From Streptomyces sp. NRRL S-337 (GTDB taxonomy: Bacteria; Actinomycetota; Actinomycetes; Streptomycetales; Streptomycetaceae): a DNA stretch of 40,080 nucleotides. Under the pieces are notes generated by a model. It was not told where the DNA came from. It searched no databases and saw only the letters and a program-made list of their open reading frames with translations. The position numbers and the translations under genes were made by a program. Below are positions 31,157 to 40,041 of the stretch, one piece after another; position 1 is the first letter of the stretch; each line of letters opens with the position of its first letter. Location: assembly GCF_000720175.1 (NCBI RefSeq), contig NZ_JOIX01000087.1, forward strand, positions 1 through 40,080, in the 5' to 3' direction.

Positions 31157-31416
31157 GACGGCGACGCGTGGGCCGGGAAACGGCGGGAGGGACAGCAGGA
31201 CATACCGCAGGAGATACGGCAGAACTACGGCAGAACACAGGGCAGACGCACGGCACGGGGAGCGGTGCGTCAGGGGTCGTGACGGTGTGTGGCCGGAGAG
31301 GCGCATGTACACGGGACGTACACCTGTGCTCCTCCCTGCGGCGTAGGGCGCAGGGGCGTCGAAACACGTAGGCTCGGGCTACCGCACAATCGTTGTCGTA
31401 TGGCAGGAGTCACGTC

Positions 31417-31767
31417 GTGATCCCCGGTGGTCAGCCCAATATGCAGCAGCTGCTCCAGCAGGCCCAGAAGATGCAGCAGGACCTTGCGGCCGCCCAGCAG
31501 GAGCTGGCGGAGACGCCCGTGGAGGGTTCCGCGGGCGGCGGCCTGGTCAAGGCGACGGTGACCGGCTCCGGTGAGCTCAAGGGCCTGGTCATCGACCCCA
31601 AGGCGGTCGACACCGACTCCGCGGAGGAGACGGCCGAGACGATCGCCGACCTCGTGCTCGCGGCGGTCCGGGACGCCAACGCCAAGGCCCAGCAGCTCCA
31701 GCAGCAGAAGCTCGGTCCGCTCGCCCAGGGTCTGGGCGGCGGCGGCATTCCCGGCCTCACTTTCTGA
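31417..31767 (+). CDS. YbaB/EbfC family nucleoid-associated protein
   Basis: GTG 31417 lies eight bases after CAGGAG and gives a 116-residue protein starting [20 protein letters not shown]. The remainder ([60 protein letters not shown]) fits the YbaB fold: a helix, three strands and a long helix. These dimers bind DNA non-specifically and are almost always encoded between dnaX and recR, as here. The 31157-31416 interval upstream has no gene; it contains short ACGGCAGAAC-type near-repeats (about 31210-31240) and presumably the promoter. Confidence 0.9.
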   Translation: MIPGGQPNMQQLLQQAQKMQQDLAAAQQELAETPVEGSAGGGLVKATVTGSGELKGLVIDPKAVDTDSAEETAETIADLVLAAVRDANAKAQQLQQQKLGPLAQGLGGGGIPGLTF

Positions 31768-31842
31768 GGAATCCCCGGTCTCCCTTTCTGAGGAGTAGCC
31801 AACTAGCGTACGCAGCACGGCAGAAGAGAGAGAAGACGTTCC

Positions 31843-32442
31843 GTGTATGAAGGCGTGGTCCAGGACCTGATCGACGAGTTGGGCAGGCTGCCCGGCGTCG
31901 GTCCCAAGAGCGCGCAGCGGATCGCCTTCCACATCCTTCAGGCCGAGCCGACCGATGTCCGCCGGCTCGCGAACGCGCTGATGGAGGTCAAGGCGAAGGT
32001 CCGGTTCTGCAGCGTCTGCGGCAACGTGGCGCAGGAGGAGCAGTGCCGGGTCTGCCTGGACCCGCGGCGTGACCCGGCGGTCATCTGTGTCGTGGAGGAG
32101 CCCAAGGACGTCGTGGCGATCGAGCGGACCCGCGAGTTCCGCGGCCGCTACCACGTCCTCGGTGGGGCGATCAGCCCCATCGAGGGCGTCGGCCCCGACG
32201 ACCTGCGGATACGGGAACTGCTGACCAGGCTCGCGGACGGCACCGTCACGGAGCTGATCCTGGCCACCGACCCGAATCTGGAGGGCGAGGCCACGGCCAC
32301 GTATCTGGCCCGCATGATCAAACCCATGGGTTTGAGGGTGACACGACTGGCGAGCGGTCTGCCGGTCGGAGGCGATCTGGAGTATGCCGACGAGGTCACG
32401 CTCGGGCGGGCCTTCGAAGGGAGGAGACTTCTCGATGTCTGA
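31843..32442 (+). CDS. recR: Recombination mediator RecR
   Basis: GTG 31843 gives a 199-residue protein of normal length. It has the N-terminal helix-hairpin-helix ([20 protein letters not shown]), the C4 zinc motif ([16 protein letters not shown], about residues 57-72) and a Toprim domain ([60 protein letters not shown]). A C-terminal Walker-like segment ([35 protein letters not shown]) follows. RecR acts with RecO and RecF to load RecA onto SSB-coated gaps. It overlaps the next gene by eight bases and forms the dnaX-ybaB-recR cluster found in most bacteria. Confidence 0.97.
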   Translation: MYEGVVQDLIDELGRLPGVGPKSAQRIAFHILQAEPTDVRRLANALMEVKAKVRFCSVCGNVAQEEQCRVCLDPRRDPAVICVVEEPKDVVAIERTREFRGRYHVLGGAISPIEGVGPDDLRIRELLTRLADGTVTELILATDPNLEGEATATYLARMIKPMGLRVTRLASGLPVGGDLEYADEVTLGRAFEGRRLLDV

Positions 32443-33112
32443 TGCCACGCTGCACAACGCGCGACAGAACCCGGATGACTTCGCCGTCTCGATCTCCGAC
32501 TCGATCGAGAGCTTCATCGTCGCGGTCACGGAGGTCGCCAAGGGGGACGAGCCGGACAGCGCGGTGCCCTTCCTCCTCCTGGAGGTCTCCCAGCTGCTGC
32601 TCACCGGCGGCCGGCTGGGCGCGCACGAGGACATCGTCCCCGACGAGCGCTACGAGCCGGACACCGGGCCGGAGCCCGACGTGGACGACCTGCGGGAGCG
32701 TTTCGCCGCCCTGCTCGACCCGGTGGACGTGTACTCCGAGGTCTTCGACCCGTACGTGCCGCGCAGCGAGCCGGTGGCCTGCCGGATCTCGGACGACCTG
32801 GCGGACATCATCACCGACCTCCGGCACGGGCTGGCGCACTACCGCGCCGGGCGGATCGTCGAGGCGCTGTGGTGGTGGCAGTTCTCCTACCTGACCAACT
32901 GGGGCCCGACCGCCTCGGCCGCCCTGCGGGCGCTGCAGTCGCTGGTCGCCCACGTACGCCTGGACCAGCCGCTGGACGAGCTGGACGGGCTGGACACCGA
33001 CAGCGGCGTCAACGGCGACGGTGACGAGGAGCGGCTCGCGGAGGAGGCCGGCAAGGTCATGGCGGCGGAGATCGCCGGGCCGCTGGGGCTGCGGGAGCTG
33101 CGGGGCACCTGA
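32435..33112 (+). CDS. DUF5063 domain protein
   Basis: ATG 32435 lies eight bases after GGGAGGAG, inside the last codons of recR. The 225-residue protein ([100 protein letters not shown]) is a cytoplasmic, acidic, helical protein. I recall it as the DUF5063 family, regularly encoded after recR in Streptomyces. No catalytic motif is visible. The tight overlap suggests co-translation with RecR, but a role in recombination is not established. Confidence 0.85.
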   Translation: MSDATLHNARQNPDDFAVSISDSIESFIVAVTEVAKGDEPDSAVPFLLLEVSQLLLTGGRLGAHEDIVPDERYEPDTGPEPDVDDLRERFAALLDPVDVYSEVFDPYVPRSEPVACRISDDLADIITDLRHGLAHYRAGRIVEALWWWQFSYLTNWGPTASAALRALQSLVAHVRLDQPLDELDGLDTDSGVNGDGDEERLAEEAGKVMAAEIAGPLGLRELRGT

Positions 33113-33426
33113 GCCCGCGGGAGCCGGCTGCCGGGCCGGTGGCTGTGACCTGGGTTACCTTTCCGTGTGTACCGGCCCGTAGCGGGCATGTGCTCGCCGA
33201 GCGGGCGCGACGGTGCGCCACGCGGAACCGACCGGCGGGAGATCATCACGCGGTGGGCCGGGCGTCTCCCGACGTACGGCGCGGACGGTCCGTCTCACGG
33301 ACGCGTCTCACCATGTGATAACAGCAGGGCGGACTCCGCTTGCTCGTTAGACTGAGCCGACCGCAGTACCCCCATGTCCGGGGGTCCGGGAGGAAACTCC
33401 CGAAGAGACAGTTGCGAGGAGCGCAC
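33113..33426 (+). other. Intergenic region upstream of ask-asd
   Basis: 314 bases without a convincing gene. It should hold the ask-asd promoter. The most suggestive sequence is CTTGCTCGTTAGACTGAGCC near 33339-33360, where TAGACT could be a -10 box. A GGAG-type RBS (AGGAGCGC) lies just before the ask GTG. Confidence 0.4.
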
Positions 33427-34698
33427 GTGGGCCTTGTCGTGCAGAAGTACGGCGGCTCATCCGTTGCGGATGCCGAGGGCATCAAGCGCGTTGCCAAGCG
33501 AATCGTCGAGGCCAAGAAGAACGGCAACCAGGTTGTCGTGGTGGTTTCGGCGATGGGCGACACGACGGACGAGCTGATCGATCTCGCGCAGGAAGTGTCC
33601 CCGATTCCGTCGGGGCGCGAGTTCGACATGCTGCTGACCGCCGGAGAGCGGATCTCCATGGCCCTGCTGGCGATGGCGATCAAAAACCTCGGTCACGAGG
33701 CGCAGTCCTTCACCGGTAGCCAGGCCGGTGTCATCACCGACTCCGTGCACAACAAGGCACGGATCATCGATGTCACCCCGGGGCGTATCCAGGCCTCCAT
33801 CGACGAGGGCAACATCGCCATCGTCGCCGGTTTCCAGGGCGTGTCCCAGGACAAGAAGGACATCACCACGCTGGGGCGCGGTGGCTCGGACACCACCGCG
33901 GTGGCACTGGCCGCCGCGCTGAATGCCGACGTCTGTGAGATCTACACCGATGTGGACGGCGTCTTCACCGCCGACCCCAGGGTCGTCAAGAAGGCCCGGA
34001 AGATCGACTGGATCTCCTTCGAGGACATGCTGGAGCTCGCCAGCTCCGGCTCCAAGGTGCTGCTGCACCGCTGCGTCGAGTACGCACGCCGTTACAACAT
34101 CCCGATCCACGTCCGCTCCTCCTTCTCCGGGCTGCAGGGCACGTGGGTCAGCAACGAACCGCAAGGGGACCAGCCGATGGAGCAGGCAATCATCTCGGGC
34201 GTCGCACACGACACCTCCGAGGCGAAGGTCACGGTCGTCGGAGTCCCGGACAAGCCGGGCGAGGCCGCGCGCATCTTCCGTGCGATCGCGGACTCCGAGG
34301 TCAACATCGACATGGTCGTGCAGAACGTGTCCGCCGCGTCGACCGGTCTGACCGACATCTCCTTCACCCTCCCCAAGGCCGAGGGCCGCAAGGCCGTGGC
34401 GGCCCTGGAGAAGACCCGGGCCGCGGTGGGCTTCGACTCGCTGCGCTACGACGACCAGATCGCCAAGATCTCGCTGGTCGGCGCGGGCATGAAGACCAAC
34501 CCGGGCGTCACCGCGACGTTCTTCGAGGCGCTGTCGAACGCCGACGTGAACATCGAGCTCATCTCGACCTCCGAGATCCGCATCTCGGTCGTCACCCGCG
34601 CCGATGACGTCAACGAGGCCGTGCGCGCCGTGCACACCGCGTTCGGTCTGGACTCGGAGAGCGACGAGGCCGTGGTCTATGGCGGCACCGGTCGATGA
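33427..34698 (+). CDS. ask: Aspartate kinase
   Basis: GTG 33427 begins [20 protein letters not shown], the class-typical KYGGSS motif, and gives 423 residues. The N-terminal kinase domain (about 1-240) includes [32 protein letters not shown] and [20 protein letters not shown]. The C-terminal regulatory region holds two ACT domains (about 265-340 and 345-420: [33 protein letters not shown] sequence). It phosphorylates aspartate in the first step to lysine, threonine, methionine and, in actinomycetes, diaminopimelate; ACT domains give feedback control. An internal ATG at residue 251 may start a separate beta subunit (see its own entry). The stop overlaps the asd start (ATGA). Confidence 0.97.
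   Translation: MGLVVQKYGGSSVADAEGIKRVAKRIVEAKKNGNQVVVVVSAMGDTTDELIDLAQEVSPIPSGREFDMLLTAGERISMALLAMAIKNLGHEAQSFTGSQAGVITDSVHNKARIIDVTPGRIQASIDEGNIAIVAGFQGVSQDKKDITTLGRGGSDTTAVALAAALNADVCEIYTDVDGVFTADPRVVKKARKIDWISFEDMLELASSGSKVLLHRCVEYARRYNIPIHVRSSFSGLQGTWVSNEPQGDQPMEQAIISGVAHDTSEAKVTVVGVPDKPGEAARIFRAIADSEVNIDMVVQNVSAASTGLTDISFTLPKAEGRKAVAALEKTRAAVGFDSLRYDDQIAKISLVGAGMKTNPGVTATFFEALSNADVNIELISTSEIRISVVTRADDVNEAVRAVHTAFGLDSESDEAVVYGGTGR
34177..34698 (+). CDS. Possible internal start: aspartate kinase beta (regulatory) subunit
   Basis: In frame with ask, ATG 34177 is preceded by AAGGGGAC at 34163-34170. It would give a 173-residue protein, [20 protein letters not shown] and onward, containing only the two ACT domains. 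In Corynebacterium and Bacillus the corresponding internal start makes the beta subunit of an alpha2beta2 enzyme, and the sequence at the start ([10 protein letters not shown] against MEEAVLTGVA or VEEAVLTGVA as I recall it) is in the same place. The RBS-like sequence is also constrained by the protein, so it is not proof. Confidence 0.55.
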   Translation: MEQAIISGVAHDTSEAKVTVVGVPDKPGEAARIFRAIADSEVNIDMVVQNVSAASTGLTDISFTLPKAEGRKAVAALEKTRAAVGFDSLRYDDQIAKISLVGAGMKTNPGVTATFFEALSNADVNIELISTSEIRISVVTRADDVNEAVRAVHTAFGLDSESDEAVVYGGTGR

Positions 34699-35948
34699 TT
34701 CCGGCCGAGGCGGGCCGTCCGTCCCTCGCTGATACGGCGGGGGCGGACACCCGCACGGCCCGGGAGCCGGCCGGCAAGCCGGATCTCGCCGTCGTCGGTG
34801 CCACCGGCGCCGTCGGCTCGGTCCTGCTCGGCATCCTGTCCGAGCGGGCCGACATCTGGGGCGAGATCCGGCTGATCGCTCCCCCGAGCTCTCCACTGCG
34901 TTCGAGCAGGGGGGAGCCCCATTCGAGTCCTCCACTGCGTTCGGGCAGGGGGGACCCCGACCCGTGCTCGGCCGGCCGCAAGCTGACCGTACGGGGCGCG
35001 GAGGTCGAGGTCCTTCCGCTGAGCGAGGACGCCTTCGACGGCATCGACGTGGCGATGTTCGCCGTCCCGGACGAGGTCGCCGCGCAGTGGGCGCCGGTCG
35101 CGGTGTCCAAGGGCGCGGTGGTCATCGACTCCTCGCGCGCGTTCCGGCGGGACCCGGACGTGCCGCTGGTCGTCCCCGAGATCAACGCGCACACGGCACG
35201 GGTGCGCCCGCGCGGCATTCTCGCCGGCCCCGGCTGCACCACCCTCGCGATGATCGTCGCGCTCGGTGCGCTGCACGCCGAGTACGGACTGAGCGAGCTG
35301 ATCGTCTCCTCGTACCACGCCGCCTCCGCGGCCGGCCGGGCCGGCGCCGAGACGCTGCGGGCCCAGCTGGCCGCGGTGTCCGGTACGGACCTGGGCGCCA
35401 CGCCCGGTGACGTACGGCGGGCCGTCGGCGACACCCTGGGGCCGTTCCCGGCGCCGCTCGCGCTCAACGTCGTGCCCTGGGCCGGCACGCTCCAGGAGGA
35501 CGGCTGGTCCTCGGAGGAGCTCGACGTCCGTCACGAGTCCCGCAAGGTCCTCGGACTGCCCGACCTGCCGGTCGCCGCGACCTGCGTGCGGGTGCCGGTG
35601 ATCACGACCCACTCGCTGACCGTCCACGCCCGTTTCGAGAACGAGGTCACGGTCGGCGGCGCCCACGAGATCCTGGCGGCGGCCCCCGGCGTCGTGCTGT
35701 GCGACGCCCCCGAGGAGGACGAATACCCCACCCCGTCCGACGTCGTCGGCACGGACCCCACCTGGGTCGGACGCGTACGGCGCTCCCTGGACGATCCGCG
35801 GGCGCTGGAACTGTTCGTGTGCGGCGACAATCTCCGCAAGGGCGCGGCCCTGAATACGGCCCAGATCGGGGAGTTGGTGGCGGGGGAGCTGCGGGAGATG
35901 TCGGGCATGCGGGGGGCTCGGGCGGAGCGGGGCGCGCGGGCGGAGTGA
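34695..35948 (+). CDS. asd: Aspartate-semialdehyde dehydrogenase with in-frame repeat insertion
   Basis: The 417-residue protein starts at ATG 34695, overlapping the ask stop, and has an N-terminal extension of about 29 residues before the NADP-binding loop ([10 protein letters not shown]). Catalytic cysteine is in [13 protein letters not shown] (about 178). The later conserved sequences [20 protein letters not shown] and [19 protein letters not shown] include the substrate-binding histidine/arginine region. It reduces aspartyl phosphate to the semialdehyde after Ask. Residues about 62-88 ([20 protein letters not shown] and on) are not part of the family: they are the translation of a duplicated palindromic repeat (34878-34958) inserted in a surface loop after IRLIA. 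The enzyme presumably tolerates it. The C-terminal tail [12 protein letters not shown] is low complexity. Confidence 0.95.
   Translation: MIPAEAGRPSLADTAGADTRTAREPAGKPDLAVVGATGAVGSVLLGILSERADIWGEIRLIAPPSSPLRSSRGEPHSSPPLRSGRGDPDPCSAGRKLTVRGAEVEVLPLSEDAFDGIDVAMFAVPDEVAAQWAPVAVSKGAVVIDSSRAFRRDPDVPLVVPEINAHTARVRPRGILAGPGCTTLAMIVALGALHAEYGLSELIVSSYHAASAAGRAGAETLRAQLAAVSGTDLGATPGDVRRAVGDTLGPFPAPLALNVVPWAGTLQEDGWSSEELDVRHESRKVLGLPDLPVAATCVRVPVITTHSLTVHARFENEVTVGGAHEILAAAPGVVLCDAPEEDEYPTPSDVVGTDPTWVGRVRRSLDDPRALELFVCGDNLRKGAALNTAQIGELVAGELREMSGMRGARAERGARAE
34878..34958 (+). repeat. Streptomyces palindromic (REP-like) repeat, two tandem copies inside asd
   Basis: Copy 1 covers 34889-34920 and copy 2 34927-34958, both containing TCCACTGCGTTCG then GCAGGGGGGA, with a 39-bp period. 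Outer arms GCTCCCCC (34878-34885) and GGGGGAGC (34910-34917) pair. Similar hairpins (CCCCC near GCTCGAGCAGGGGGG) are, as I recall, common between genes in Streptomyces. A period divisible by three keeps the asd frame open. Confidence 0.75.
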
Positions 35949-36499
35949 GGCGCGCGGGGGTAGGTGTCGGTAGGTTTCCCTCCCCGGTGCCCGTGTGCTG
36001 TCCGTGTGCCGTCCGCATGGTGCCCATGTGGCGCCCTTGTGGTGTTTGGGGCTTCTGGGGTTTTGGGTTCGGAGCTCGGCCCGGTGGGGGTCGCTGGTCG
36101 GCCCGGCGGAGGTTGTCACTCGGCCTTGTGAAGGGGTGACTTGGCGGGATTGGCCGTGGCGGGCCGACCGTCTGGGGGATACTTTGATGGACGTGTGAAG
36201 ATCCTGTGAGCGAATCGCTGGTCCGTACCTCTTGATCTGGGCTGACGATCTGTTCGACCATTCGCTCCCCGCCACACTGCAACCGGCAGTTCGGCGGGGA
36301 GCGTCTTTGTGGCCATCCCGAGGGGGGTGGTTCGGGATGCCTGCGGGTCTGCACATGTGAGCCCTCGGGTGTCAGGGCGAACTCAATTGGATAAATGGGG
36401 CATTCGGGAAGAGCTGGTACGCATGAGGGCATTTGATGCATCGTCAAAAGCGGTGCCTTGCGCGTACAACCCTTATAGGGGGAAGCGTGTCCAACAGGC
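35949..36499 (+). other. Intergenic region between asd and sigma factor gene
   Basis: 551 bases without a convincing gene. It contains the hairpin at 36263-36310 and T/G-rich low-complexity sequence at 36040-36090. The promoter of the sigma factor gene should be in its last 100 bases; TATAGG at 36474-36479 is the only box-like sequence I see. Confidence 0.5.
36263..36310 (+). terminator. Hairpin with U-rich tail
   Basis: CGCTCCCCGCC (36263-36273) pairs exactly with GGCGGGGAGCG (36293-36303), followed by TCTTTGT. It lies 315 bp after asd, so it may end the ask-asd transcript or a small RNA from this interval. Confidence 0.7.
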
Positions 36500-37162
36500 G
36501 TGGCAGAGGTACTCGGATTCACCATCGCCCCGGCGGGCGCGGCAGGCGCGGCAGTGCGTCCGCAGCGGCCCCGTGCAGTCGGGGGCATGCCAGTGATCGC
36601 GCCCTGGCCCACCACGCGTCCCGCGCAGATTCCTTCTCAGCGTGGGGACACTGACGACGCGATGGCCGTGGGCACCACAGTCGACCACCTCACCGAGACC
36701 TACCGCGCGCACTACCGCTCGCTGCTCGGTCTCGCCGCGCTGCTCCTCGACGACACCGCCTCCTGCGAGGACGTCGTACAGGAAGCCTTCATCCGGGTGC
36801 ACTCCGCGCGCGGCCGGGTGCGCGATCCCGAGAAGACCCTCGCCTACCTCCGGCAGACGGTCGTCAACCTCTCGCGTTCCGCGCTGCGCCGCCGCATCCT
36901 CGGCCTCAAGCTGCTCTCCAAGCCGATGCCCGACATGGCCAGTGCGGAGGAGGGTGCGTACGACCTGCTGGAGCGGGACCAGCTGATCAAGGCGATGCGC
37001 GGGCTGCAGCGCCGCCAGCGCGAGGTGCTGGTGCTGCGCTATTTCGCCGATATGACCGAGGCGCAGGTGGCGCAGACGCTGGGCATATCGCTCGGCTCGG
37101 TCAAGGCGTACGGGTCGCGGGGCATCGCGGCGCTCCGCGTCGCGATGGAGGCTCCGGCATGA
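36500..37162 (+). CDS. ECF-type RNA polymerase sigma factor
   Basis: GTG 36500 starts a 220-residue protein with a variable N-terminus of about 60 residues, after which the conserved part begins (VDHLTETYRAHYRSLLGLAA). Region 2 is LLDDTASCEDVVQEAFIRVH, region 2.4-like sequence is KTLAYLRQTVVNLSRSALRR, and region 4 is LQRRQREVLVLRYFADMTEA then VAQTLGISLGSVKAYGSRGI. I recall near-identical proteins at this place in other Streptomyces. It directs RNA polymerase to specific promoters. Its stop overlaps the start of the next gene, whose product has a transmembrane segment and could be its anti-sigma partner. Confidence 0.9.
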   Translation: MAEVLGFTIAPAGAAGAAVRPQRPRAVGGMPVIAPWPTTRPAQIPSQRGDTDDAMAVGTTVDHLTETYRAHYRSLLGLAALLLDDTASCEDVVQEAFIRVHSARGRVRDPEKTLAYLRQTVVNLSRSALRRRILGLKLLSKPMPDMASAEEGAYDLLERDQLIKAMRGLQRRQREVLVLRYFADMTEAQVAQTLGISLGSVKAYGSRGIAALRVAMEAPA

Positions 37163-38982
37163 GTGGCAACAGGTACGGCCGGTACGGGCCGTTCGGCGCG
37201 GGTTCTCCGGGGGGCGCGGCTGGGGCGTGGGGTGCGGCTGGGTCGGTTGGTTCGGGCGGTTCCATCGGTCCGATCGGGCCGGTTGGTTCAGTCGGACCGG
37301 TTGGTTCAGTTGGTTCAGGCGGTTCAGTCGGTGCTGAGGGTGGTCCGGGTGGCGTGACCGGCGGGCGCACGGTTCCGGGCTGGGCGACCGGGTTGGCCGG
37401 CGTGGACGACGCCCGGTACCGCACGCGCAGCGCGTCGGGCCATGGGCCGCAGGGGCTGTACCTCGTACGCGAGGCACAGGACGGCGGTCCGGGCGGCGGT
37501 CGGGACGGCGGTCCGCGTGGCGGGCAGGGTAGCGGTCGGGGCGGCTACGAGACCTACGAGAACCACGAGAAGCACGAGAAGCACGAGAACCACGACGCCC
37601 AAGGGCTTCGCGGGGGGCATGGGGCCCGCGATACCTGTGGGAGCCGTGAAACCCGCGAGAGTCATGAGTACGACCGGGGAGTGCGGGACCGTGAGACGCG
37701 GGCCCGTGAGGCTGAGGCGGAGGAGACCCGGTCCCGTGGTGGCGAGGCCGGTGGTACCCGGTCCCCTGGTGGCGAGGCCCGTGATGCCCGCTCCCGTGGG
37801 GGCGTCCGCGACAACGATGCCCAAGCCGGCGGAGCGTTCGACGGCTCGGCCTCCGCGGTTCCTGCCTCTGCCGGTTCTGCCTCCGCGGGCAGTGGTGACG
37901 ACGGTGACGGCGACGACCACGGGCACAGCCACCCCACCGGCGGCGGATTCGGTGGCGGCTTCGGCGACGAGGACGACCTGAGGCGCCTCCTGCAGTCCAG
38001 CGTCGGCGGCCTCGAACCGTCCCCGGACGCCCTGGACCACCTGCGCCGCGCCGTACCCGCCCGCCGCCAGCGCCGCCGCCACGCCGTCGTCGGCGCGGCC
38101 GCCGCACTGCTGCTCGGTGGTACGTCGATCCCCGCCATGCTCCACGTCGCGAACCTCGCCGACGGCTCCCCCGACCGGGCCGCCAACGCCGCGAACAGCC
38201 AGCGCGCCCACGACGCCGACGGAGGTGCGCACGGCGAGGGCACCGAGCAGGCCGGGCCGCGCCCGACCGACCAGGGCGGCGCCAAGCCGGGCGGCGGGCA
38301 ACCCGCGGGCAAGGGCAAGGCGAGGGAGAAGAACGGCACCGGCCACGGCCCGGGTGCCGGAACCCCCGCCCCCGACGAGACCATGGACGTCACCTCGCCG
38401 GTCTGCGGGCGCGACCAGCTCGGTCAGGGAACGAGCAAGGTCGGCCCGGCGGACGCCAACGGCCGCGTCTACGGTGCGTTCCGGGTGGTCAACACGTCCG
38501 CCACGCCCTGTTCCGTCCAGGGCGGCGGCACCGTCGTCGTGGCTTCCGCGCAGGGGTCCACCAATCCCGACCACATCCACGTGGTCGACCACACCTCAGG
38601 CGACGAGGCCACCGGTCTGCCCGACCCGGCCACCACCCCCGACCAGCTGGTGCTCAAGCCGGGCGAGGCGTACGAGGTGAAGTTCGCCTGGATCCCGCAG
38701 GCCGGCGGCGGCCCGACCGGGTGCGTCAACCCGGGGCCCTCGCCCACTCCCGACCCCTCCAAGGATCCGGGGCAGTCCCCGGACGCGGGCGCCACGACGG
38801 GCACGGACACCGGCGGTCAGGCGGGTGGCGACGACGGCGGTGCCAGCGGCGGCGGAGCCGCGTCCGGAGGGATCGTTCTCAGCCATACCCCGGAGGCCGG
38901 CGAGCCCGCCGCAACCGACGCCAAGATCGCCGACGCCTGCGCCGGAACGGTTTACCGCACGGAGGCGGTGGCGGCCGAGTAG
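37159..38982 (+). CDS. Low-complexity membrane protein, possible sigma-factor partner
   Basis: The ATG overlaps the sigma factor stop (ATGA), indicating coupling. Of 607 residues, about 1-270 are low complexity: Gly/Ser/Val repeats (GPIGPVGSVGPVGSVGSGGS), Glu/His/Asn/Lys repeats (ENHEKHEKHENHD) and Arg/Glu/Gly repeats (SRGGEAGGTRSPGGEARDAR). Then comes a short folded part (DEDDLRRLLQSSVGGLEPSP, ALDHLRRAVPARRQRRRHAV) resembling the cytosolic end of anti-sigma-type proteins, a single transmembrane helix (VGAAAALLLGGTSIPAMLHV, about 313-335) and an extracytoplasmic domain. That domain carries two cysteines (SPVCGRDQLG and SATPCSVQGG) and further Gly/Pro-rich sequence. Topology and gene pairing suggest an anti-sigma role, but no ZAS motif is present. 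Function unproven. Confidence 0.75.
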   Translation: MSGNRYGRYGPFGAGSPGGAAGAWGAAGSVGSGGSIGPIGPVGSVGPVGSVGSGGSVGAEGGPGGVTGGRTVPGWATGLAGVDDARYRTRSASGHGPQGLYLVREAQDGGPGGGRDGGPRGGQGSGRGGYETYENHEKHEKHENHDAQGLRGGHGARDTCGSRETRESHEYDRGVRDRETRAREAEAEETRSRGGEAGGTRSPGGEARDARSRGGVRDNDAQAGGAFDGSASAVPASAGSASAGSGDDGDGDDHGHSHPTGGGFGGGFGDEDDLRRLLQSSVGGLEPSPDALDHLRRAVPARRQRRRHAVVGAAAALLLGGTSIPAMLHVANLADGSPDRAANAANSQRAHDADGGAHGEGTEQAGPRPTDQGGAKPGGGQPAGKGKAREKNGTGHGPGAGTPAPDETMDVTSPVCGRDQLGQGTSKVGPADANGRVYGAFRVVNTSATPCSVQGGGTVVVASAQGSTNPDHIHVVDHTSGDEATGLPDPATTPDQLVLKPGEAYEVKFAWIPQAGGGPTGCVNPGPSPTPDPSKDPGQSPDAGATTGTDTGGQAGGDDGGASGGGAASGGIVLSHTPEAGEPAATDAKIADACAGTVYRTEAVAAE

Positions 38983-39099
38983 GGGCCGTGGTGGCCTGGG
39001 GCGTAGGCGGGGGCCGCGGTCGGGCCCGTCGAGTGGGCCGTGAGCGGGCGGCGAGGGGGCGGTGAGGCCTCGCGGTACGGGCCCCGTACCGTTGATGGG

Positions 39100-40041
39100 G
39101 TGTACCGGTTCCTGCTGACCCCGCGGTGGTGGGGAATCAACGTCTTCGCCGTACTGGCGATTCCCTTCTGCATCTTCATGGGCAGCTGGCAGCTGGGCCG
39201 CTTCGAGGACCGCGTCGACACCCACCGGCAGCAGGAGGACCGCTCGGCCCAGGCGAAGGCCGCGGCCGCCCGGCCCCTCGACAGTCTGCTGCCCGTCGAC
39301 AAGGTGACCTCGGGACGCCAGGCCAGCGCCCGCGGGCACTACGACACCGAGCACCAACTGCTCGTACCGGACCGCACGCTGAAGGACAAGCACGGCGAGC
39401 GGCAGGGCTTCTACGTCCTCACCCTCCTGCGCACGGACCACGGCAAGGCGCTCCCGGTCGTCCGCGGCTGGCTGCCCGGTGACGCCGACGCGAAGGCCGA
39501 CACGGCGAAGGTGCCCGCACCGCCCAAGGGTGAGGTGACGGTCACCGGCGCGCTGCAGGCCTCCGAGAACCAGGGCACCGACGGCGTCCAGGCGGGCGGC
39601 GGACTGCCGCACGGTCAGCTCGGCATGATCAGCGCTGCGTCGCTGGTCAACATCGTGCCGTACGACGTCTACGACGCCTGGATCACTCTGACCGACCCGC
39701 AGGCCCCGCTGCAGCCCGTCCCCCCGGCCGCCGCCGAGGGCAGCGGCCTGGACCTCAAGGCCTTCCAGAACCTCGGGTACACCGGCGAGTGGTTCGTCTT
39801 CGCCGGCTTCGTGGTCTTCATGTGGTTCCGCCTCTTCCGCCGCGATGCCGAAGCCGCCAAGGACGCAGCCCTGGGCCTCCTCCCGGAGGCGGACGAGAGG
39901 GCGGATGCGCAGGTGGGGGCTCCGGACGCGCCGGCCGGGGCTCCGGACGTGCCGGCTGGGGCTTCGGGTGTGGCGGCTGAGGCGGCGGACGGGCTGACTG
40001 GTCAGGCACGGGGCGGGGCTGCGGGGGTGGGGCGGGGCTGA
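39100..40041 (+). CDS. SURF1-family protein
   Basis: GTG 39100 begins YRFLLTPRWWGINVFAVLAI, the usual SURF1 start with the first transmembrane segment; the upstream frame lacks an RBS. The 313-residue protein continues with CIFMGSWQLGRFEDRVDTHR, RQASARGHYDTEHQLLVPDR and GFYVLTLLRTDHGKALPVVR then GWLPG. It has a second transmembrane segment near the end (WFVFAGFVVFMWFRLFRR, about 230-247). SURF1 proteins assist assembly of cytochrome c oxidase. The last 60 residues are Ala/Gly/Pro repeats (GAPDAPAGAPDVPAGASGVA), typical of a tail with little constraint. It is the last gene before the contig edge. Confidence 0.92.
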   Translation: MYRFLLTPRWWGINVFAVLAIPFCIFMGSWQLGRFEDRVDTHRQQEDRSAQAKAAAARPLDSLLPVDKVTSGRQASARGHYDTEHQLLVPDRTLKDKHGERQGFYVLTLLRTDHGKALPVVRGWLPGDADAKADTAKVPAPPKGEVTVTGALQASENQGTDGVQAGGGLPHGQLGMISAASLVNIVPYDVYDAWITLTDPQAPLQPVPPAAAEGSGLDLKAFQNLGYTGEWFVFAGFVVFMWFRLFRRDAEAAKDAALGLLPEADERADAQVGAPDAPAGAPDVPAGASGVAAEAADGLTGQARGGAAGVGRG

